From Cohnella sp. SGD-V74 (GTDB lineage: Bacteria; Bacillota; Bacilli; Paenibacillales; Paenibacillaceae), in NCBI RefSeq assembly GCF_003001675.1, contig NZ_PVYW01000011.1, positions 219,162 to 283,161 on the forward strand: DNA of 64,000 bases. The letters run 5' to 3'. Positions 61,679 through 64,000 of the stretch are shown piece after piece. A program made the translations under genes and the position numbers. The stretch's first letter is position 1. Each line of letters opens with the position of its first letter. Under the pieces are notes generated by a model, which saw nothing but the letters and a program-made list of their open reading frames with translations, was not told the origin of the DNA and did not search any database.

Positions 61679-62761
61679 GGCGTAGTCCGGGTCGATCTCC
61701 CGTTCGCTCAGGTCGCTTCGGTGCCACACGGGCGTCGCGGCGGGCGACATCGGCGGAATCAGCCACGACCAGCGAGCGTTCACGTCCCGCCCCTGCTCCT
61801 GCTCGCGCTTCATGAACCGCATAAACTGCTCCGCCGCCGTGTGATGGTCCACAATGCTGACTCCGTTTGCCTTGAAGGAATGGATAACTGCCGAGTTCAG
61901 CTCCAGCAGCGCCCGATCCTTCCACAGCGTCGTATTCGTAGAGCGGTCGAGGCCGAGCAGATCGGCGATTGCCGGCAGCTCGTCATAGCGATCCGCATCC
62001 GCCAGATTGCGCGCTCCGATCTCCGTTCCCATATACCACCCGTTAAACGGGGCGGCCGTATAGCGGACGCCGCCCACGTTCAGCGCCATGTCCGACAGAA
62101 TCGGCACCGCATACCACTGCAGCCCCAAGCGGGCGAACTCTCCGATTTCCGGATGCTCGAACTTCACTTCCATGACCGCCTCGTCGGGAATCGAAAACCA
62201 CTTCGGCTCGCGACTCCCGATCTGGATCACAAGCGGCAGCACATCGTATTTCGTCCCCCGCCCTTTCCAGCCTAAGCGCTGAATCGCCTCGGTAAGCTCG
62301 GCAGAAGCGGGATCGCCGACGACGCCGTCCGGCGTCCGGTAGCCCGCATAGCGAATCAACTGATGGTTCCAGATGCGGATGTTCGGGCCGTCCGGCTTTT
62401 GCGGAGCGAACGCGGTCAGCGTCGGACGGATGCGCCCTCCGTTCGTCGCATGCTCGATGTGCCGCAGCAGCGCGGCTGCGATCTCCTCTTCGGTCTTCGC
62501 GCTTCTCTCGTCGAATACTTCAAGCGAGTCCCAGAACAGCCGTCCGATGCACTTGGCGTTGTTTCTCCAAGCGACTTTCGCCCCGAACGTCAGCTCCTGC
62601 TTCGTATGGGTGTACGTGCCCGTCTCGCGAATTTCCGAGGCGGCCTCGCTTAATCGCGCCTCGCATTGCTGAGCGCTTCCCTTCGTCTCCTCGTAATAGG
62701 AACGGATAAAAGCTTCGGCCTGGCCTTCCAGTTTTGAATTAAAATTAATGGCATTAATCAT
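61658..62761 (-). CDS. nos: Bacterial nitric oxide synthase, oxygenase domain
   Basis: A 367-aa NOS oxygenase that makes nitric oxide from L-arginine with haem and tetrahydrobiopterin or tetrahydrofolate; electrons come from a separate reductase, as in Bacillus. Haem ligand Cys71 in WRNNAKCIGR; substrate and cofactor region FNGWYMGTEIGARNL; WSWLIPPMSPAATPVWH near the end matches the pterin-side motif. Length matches B. subtilis Nos. ATG 62761 follows GAGGAC. NO protects Gram-positives against oxidative stress and some antibiotics. An operator-like palindrome lies 20 bp upstream. Confidence 0.95.
   Translation of the reverse strand: MINAINFNSKLEGQAEAFIRSYYEETKGSAQQCEARLSEAASEIRETGTYTHTKQELTFGAKVAWRNNAKCIGRLFWDSLEVFDERSAKTEEEIAAALLRHIEHATNGGRIRPTLTAFAPQKPDGPNIRIWNHQLIRYAGYRTPDGVVGDPASAELTEAIQRLGWKGRGTKYDVLPLVIQIGSREPKWFSIPDEAVMEVKFEHPEIGEFARLGLQWYAVPILSDMALNVGGVRYTAAPFNGWYMGTEIGARNLADADRYDELPAIADLLGLDRSTNTTLWKDRALLELNSAVIHSFKANGVSIVDHHTAAEQFMRFMKREQEQGRDVNARWSWLIPPMSPAATPVWHRSDLSEREIDPDYAPQERPY
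62745..62757. repeat. Copy 4 of 13-bp palindrome TTAATGSCATTAA (start of nos)
   Basis: TTAATGGCATTAA covering codons 2-6 of nos (INAIN). Confidence 0.6.
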
Positions 62762-62780
62762 GATGATTGAGTCCTCGGTC

Positions 62781-62800
62781 TACATAATATTTGTTATGTT
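62781..62800. promoter_or_regulatory. Operator-like palindrome, site 3 (TACATAAT-N4-GTTATGTT)
   Basis: Weaker version of the palindrome at 39767 and 52044 with the same 4-bp centre spacing. It lies 20 bp before the nos start and touches the stop codon of the small membrane gene, a place suited to repression of nos. Confidence 0.5.
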
Positions 62801-63083
62801 ACTTCTTTGGGGGATCGGAATTTTTACCGCGTCTGTAGCGTTCGACAACAGCCTGCACAATCCACACGATCGAGCCGATCAGATACAGCGGGAATACGAT
62901 GACGAGCATCGTCGCGAAGTCGCCCAGATCGTCCCATTCCCCCGTATTGCGCAGCTGTGCTTGCAGCATGATCAGGCAACCGAGCGCATAGATGCCGAGC
63001 GGCCACCATCTTCTCCTGAATCCGGCCAATATCGGCAATGCGACGAATACGATCCAAACCATGACGTACACCGGTCCGTGCAT
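62799..63083 (-). CDS. Small three-helix membrane protein
   Basis: A 94-aa protein with three hydrophobic segments (VYVMVWIVFVALPILAGF; WPLGIYALGCLIMLQAQL; FATMLVIVFPLYLIGSIVWI) and a basic C-terminus. ATG 63083 follows AAAGGAGAG. No family recognised. It ends just before nos on the same strand, so it may be cotranscribed with it. Confidence 0.7.
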   Translation of the reverse strand: MHGPVYVMVWIVFVALPILAGFRRRWWPLGIYALGCLIMLQAQLRNTGEWDDLGDFATMLVIVFPLYLIGSIVWIVQAVVERYRRGKNSDPPKK

Positions 63084-63197
63084 GCGGTCTCTCCTTTCGA
63101 AGACGACGTCGAATTCCCTTTCATTGTAACAAAATCCGGCAGCCTTGCGAAATGACAGTTCCGCGAACAAAGGCAGCCCTCTCTTCTCCTTTCCCCC

Positions 63198-63446
63198 CTT
63201 TCACGCTATCCCCTTCCGTCAGTTCGTCTGCTTCCTTTCCCGTTCAACTTTCCGCTCCTTTTGTCGCTATCCCCCTCCGTCAGTCTCCCTTACATCACAC
63301 CTACTTTTCACCCCTTTTGCCGCTATCCCTGTCGATCAGTTCGTCCGCTCTCTTCCAGCCTTTTACCGCTATCCCTTTCGGTCAGTTCACGATCCCGCTA
63401 CCATCCTCTATCTCCCCCTTTTGCCGATATCCCTTTGAGTCAGTTG
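63198..63446. repeat. Five spaced degenerate repeats (TTTTRCCGCTATCCCTTTCGGTCAGTT)
   Basis: About 27-bp units centred on TATCC at 63207, 63268, 63324, 63370 and 63428 (spacings 61, 56, 46, 58 bp), separated by pyrimidine-rich sequence. Units differ by several bases each. No gene in 63171-63560. Confidence 0.75.
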
Positions 63447-63496
63447 GAAATCATGATGTATAAAAAGAAAAATTAACTAATTTCAACTTTAAATAA

Positions 63497-63536
63497 GAAC
63501 AAATGTTTGGTATAATTGAATAGAGAACAAACGTTC
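63497..63536 (+). promoter_or_regulatory. Promoter with two LexA-like SOS boxes
   Basis: GAAC-AAAC-GTTC (63525-63536) fits the core of the Gram-positive LexA box GAAC-N4-GTTC; GAAC-AAAT-GTTT (63497-63508) is a 7/8 match. A TATAAT (63511-63516) lies between them. Located directly upstream of the transposase gene. Confidence 0.6.
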
Positions 63537-63560
63537 GTTTGATGCGGAAGGGAGATTCGT

Positions 63561-64000
63561 ATGAGCCTTAAAGAAGCCGCGGAGAAATTCCAAAAATTTT
63601 GTTCCGTCTATAAAGAGGAAGCGGATTGTTTCTCTGTTCTGTTCGAGTTGAAGTGGCCCGACGGCTTTCGCTGTCCGCGCTGCAACCACCCGCTTTTCTA
63701 TCTCATTTCCACCCGTCGGATTCCGCTCTACGAATGTCGCTCCTGCCATACGCAAACTTCCTTGATCGCCGGCACCATTATGGAGGGCAGCCGTACGCCT
63801 CTTCATCGTTGGTTCCAGGCCATATTTCTGCATGCCCAGTCCCGCTGCGTGAATGCCCGCCAGCTCTCCGAAGCGATCCATGTCACCTATAAAACGGCCT
63901 GGCTCATCTGTCACAAAATTCGCCGCGCCATGGCTGCGAGAGAATCGAATCGACTGCTATCGGGTATTGTTCGCGTTTCGGATTCCGTCTATTGCAAACG
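63561..64000 (+). CDS. IS1595-family transposase (partial, runs off the window)
   Basis: ATG 63561 follows GGAAGGGAG; the frame stays open to the last base (146 codons). An N-terminal zinc ribbon with CPRCN and CRSCH (IPLYECRSCHTQTSLIAGTI) is followed by the ISXO2-like start of the catalytic domain (TAWLICHKIRRAM, then GIVRVSDSVYCK, where a DDE Asp is expected). This is the IS1595 layout. The element's end lies outside, so intactness is unknown. Confidence 0.85.
   Translation, partial: MSLKEAAEKFQKFCSVYKEEADCFSVLFELKWPDGFRCPRCNHPLFYLISTRRIPLYECRSCHTQTSLIAGTIMEGSRTPLHRWFQAIFLHAQSRCVNARQLSEAIHVTYKTAWLICHKIRRAMAARESNRLLSGIVRVSDSVYCK
63561..64000 (+). mobile_element. Left part of an IS1595-type insertion sequence
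   Basis: Only the transposase 5' half is in the window. The left terminal inverted repeat could not be located in the 120 bp upstream, so the element boundary is uncertain. Confidence 0.5.

Noticed and set aside
63198..63446. CRISPR array
   Set aside because: Repeat units differ from each other at several positions, spacing is irregular, and no cas genes are present.

Overview
This 64 kb window looks like chromosomal DNA of a spore-forming, moderately GC-rich Firmicute, most likely Paenibacillaceae (Paenibacillus/Cohnella-like). The reasons are two gerA/gerB/gerC-type germinant receptor operons, a YesM/YesN-type two-component system beside an ABC sugar importer, a BceRSAB-type module, Gram-positive ribosome binding sites with many TTG/GTG starts, and a bacterial oxygenase-only nitric oxide synthase. 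Species assignment is inference. I saw no rRNA, tRNA or CRISPR array.

Layout. 0-1.5 kb: ECF sigma factor with a DUF4179 membrane partner. 1.6-8.8 kb: accessory block with an MFS pump, a divergent LysR/DHA2 pump pair, an arsenic unit (55-aa Cys-rich ORF, arsR, arsM), a RibD/DHFR-like enzyme and a TetR-GNAT pair. 9.1-12.7 kb: germinant receptor operon 1 (order A-B-C). 12.9-18.7 kb: AT-rich accessory stretch with acetyltransferases, secreted and WG-repeat proteins and decayed remnants (IS630 transposase, ABC exporter tail). 18.8-39.6 kb: a large carbohydrate locus, mostly on the minus strand: GH95, AraC regulator, DUF5107-TPR protein, secreted GH-D-clan glycosidase, two ABC permeases, binding lipoprotein, YesN/YesM, mutarotase-like protein and a GH42-like enzyme. 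39.9-44.0 kb: germinant receptor operon 2 (small membrane protein, B, A, C). 44.0-45.6 kb: FAD-Rieske oxidoreductase. 45.6-51.9 kb: a compact, mostly overlapping biosynthetic operon (type III PKS, methyltransferase, FAD oxidoreductase, KS, MMPL exporter with one in-frame amber codon). 52.2-53.1 kb: FusB-type EF-G binding protein with an attenuator-like leader. 53.1-55.7 kb: phosphate permease and a membrane MCP. 56.0-60.4 kb: BceRSAB-like module. 60.6-63.1 kb: papain-like amidase, thiamine-binding-type protein, nos, small membrane protein. 63.5 kb to the end: start of an IS1595-type transposase preceded by two LexA-like boxes.

How parts work together. The carbohydrate locus looks like a complete sense, import and degrade unit: YesM/YesN probably control the importer, two or three glycosidases cleave an unidentified glycan, and mutarotase-fold proteins act on the products. 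The PKS operon would make and export a methylated, oxidised polyketide lipid if the MMPL gene were functional.

Most notable non-genic signals: (1) large nested palindromic elements at about 22.2, 26.0 and 31.2 kb whose helices show compensatory changes; (2) a leader upstream of the FusB-type gene with a 36-codon ORF overlapping a terminator and a competing pairing; (3) one operator-like palindrome (TTTACATAAT-N4-ATTATGTAAA) shared by nos, the PKS operon and the 39.8 kb divergent region; (4) a 13-bp palindrome TTAATGSCATTAA found four times inside unrelated genes; (5) tandem 46-bp repeats that begin in the nos stop codon. All functional statements for these are inference.
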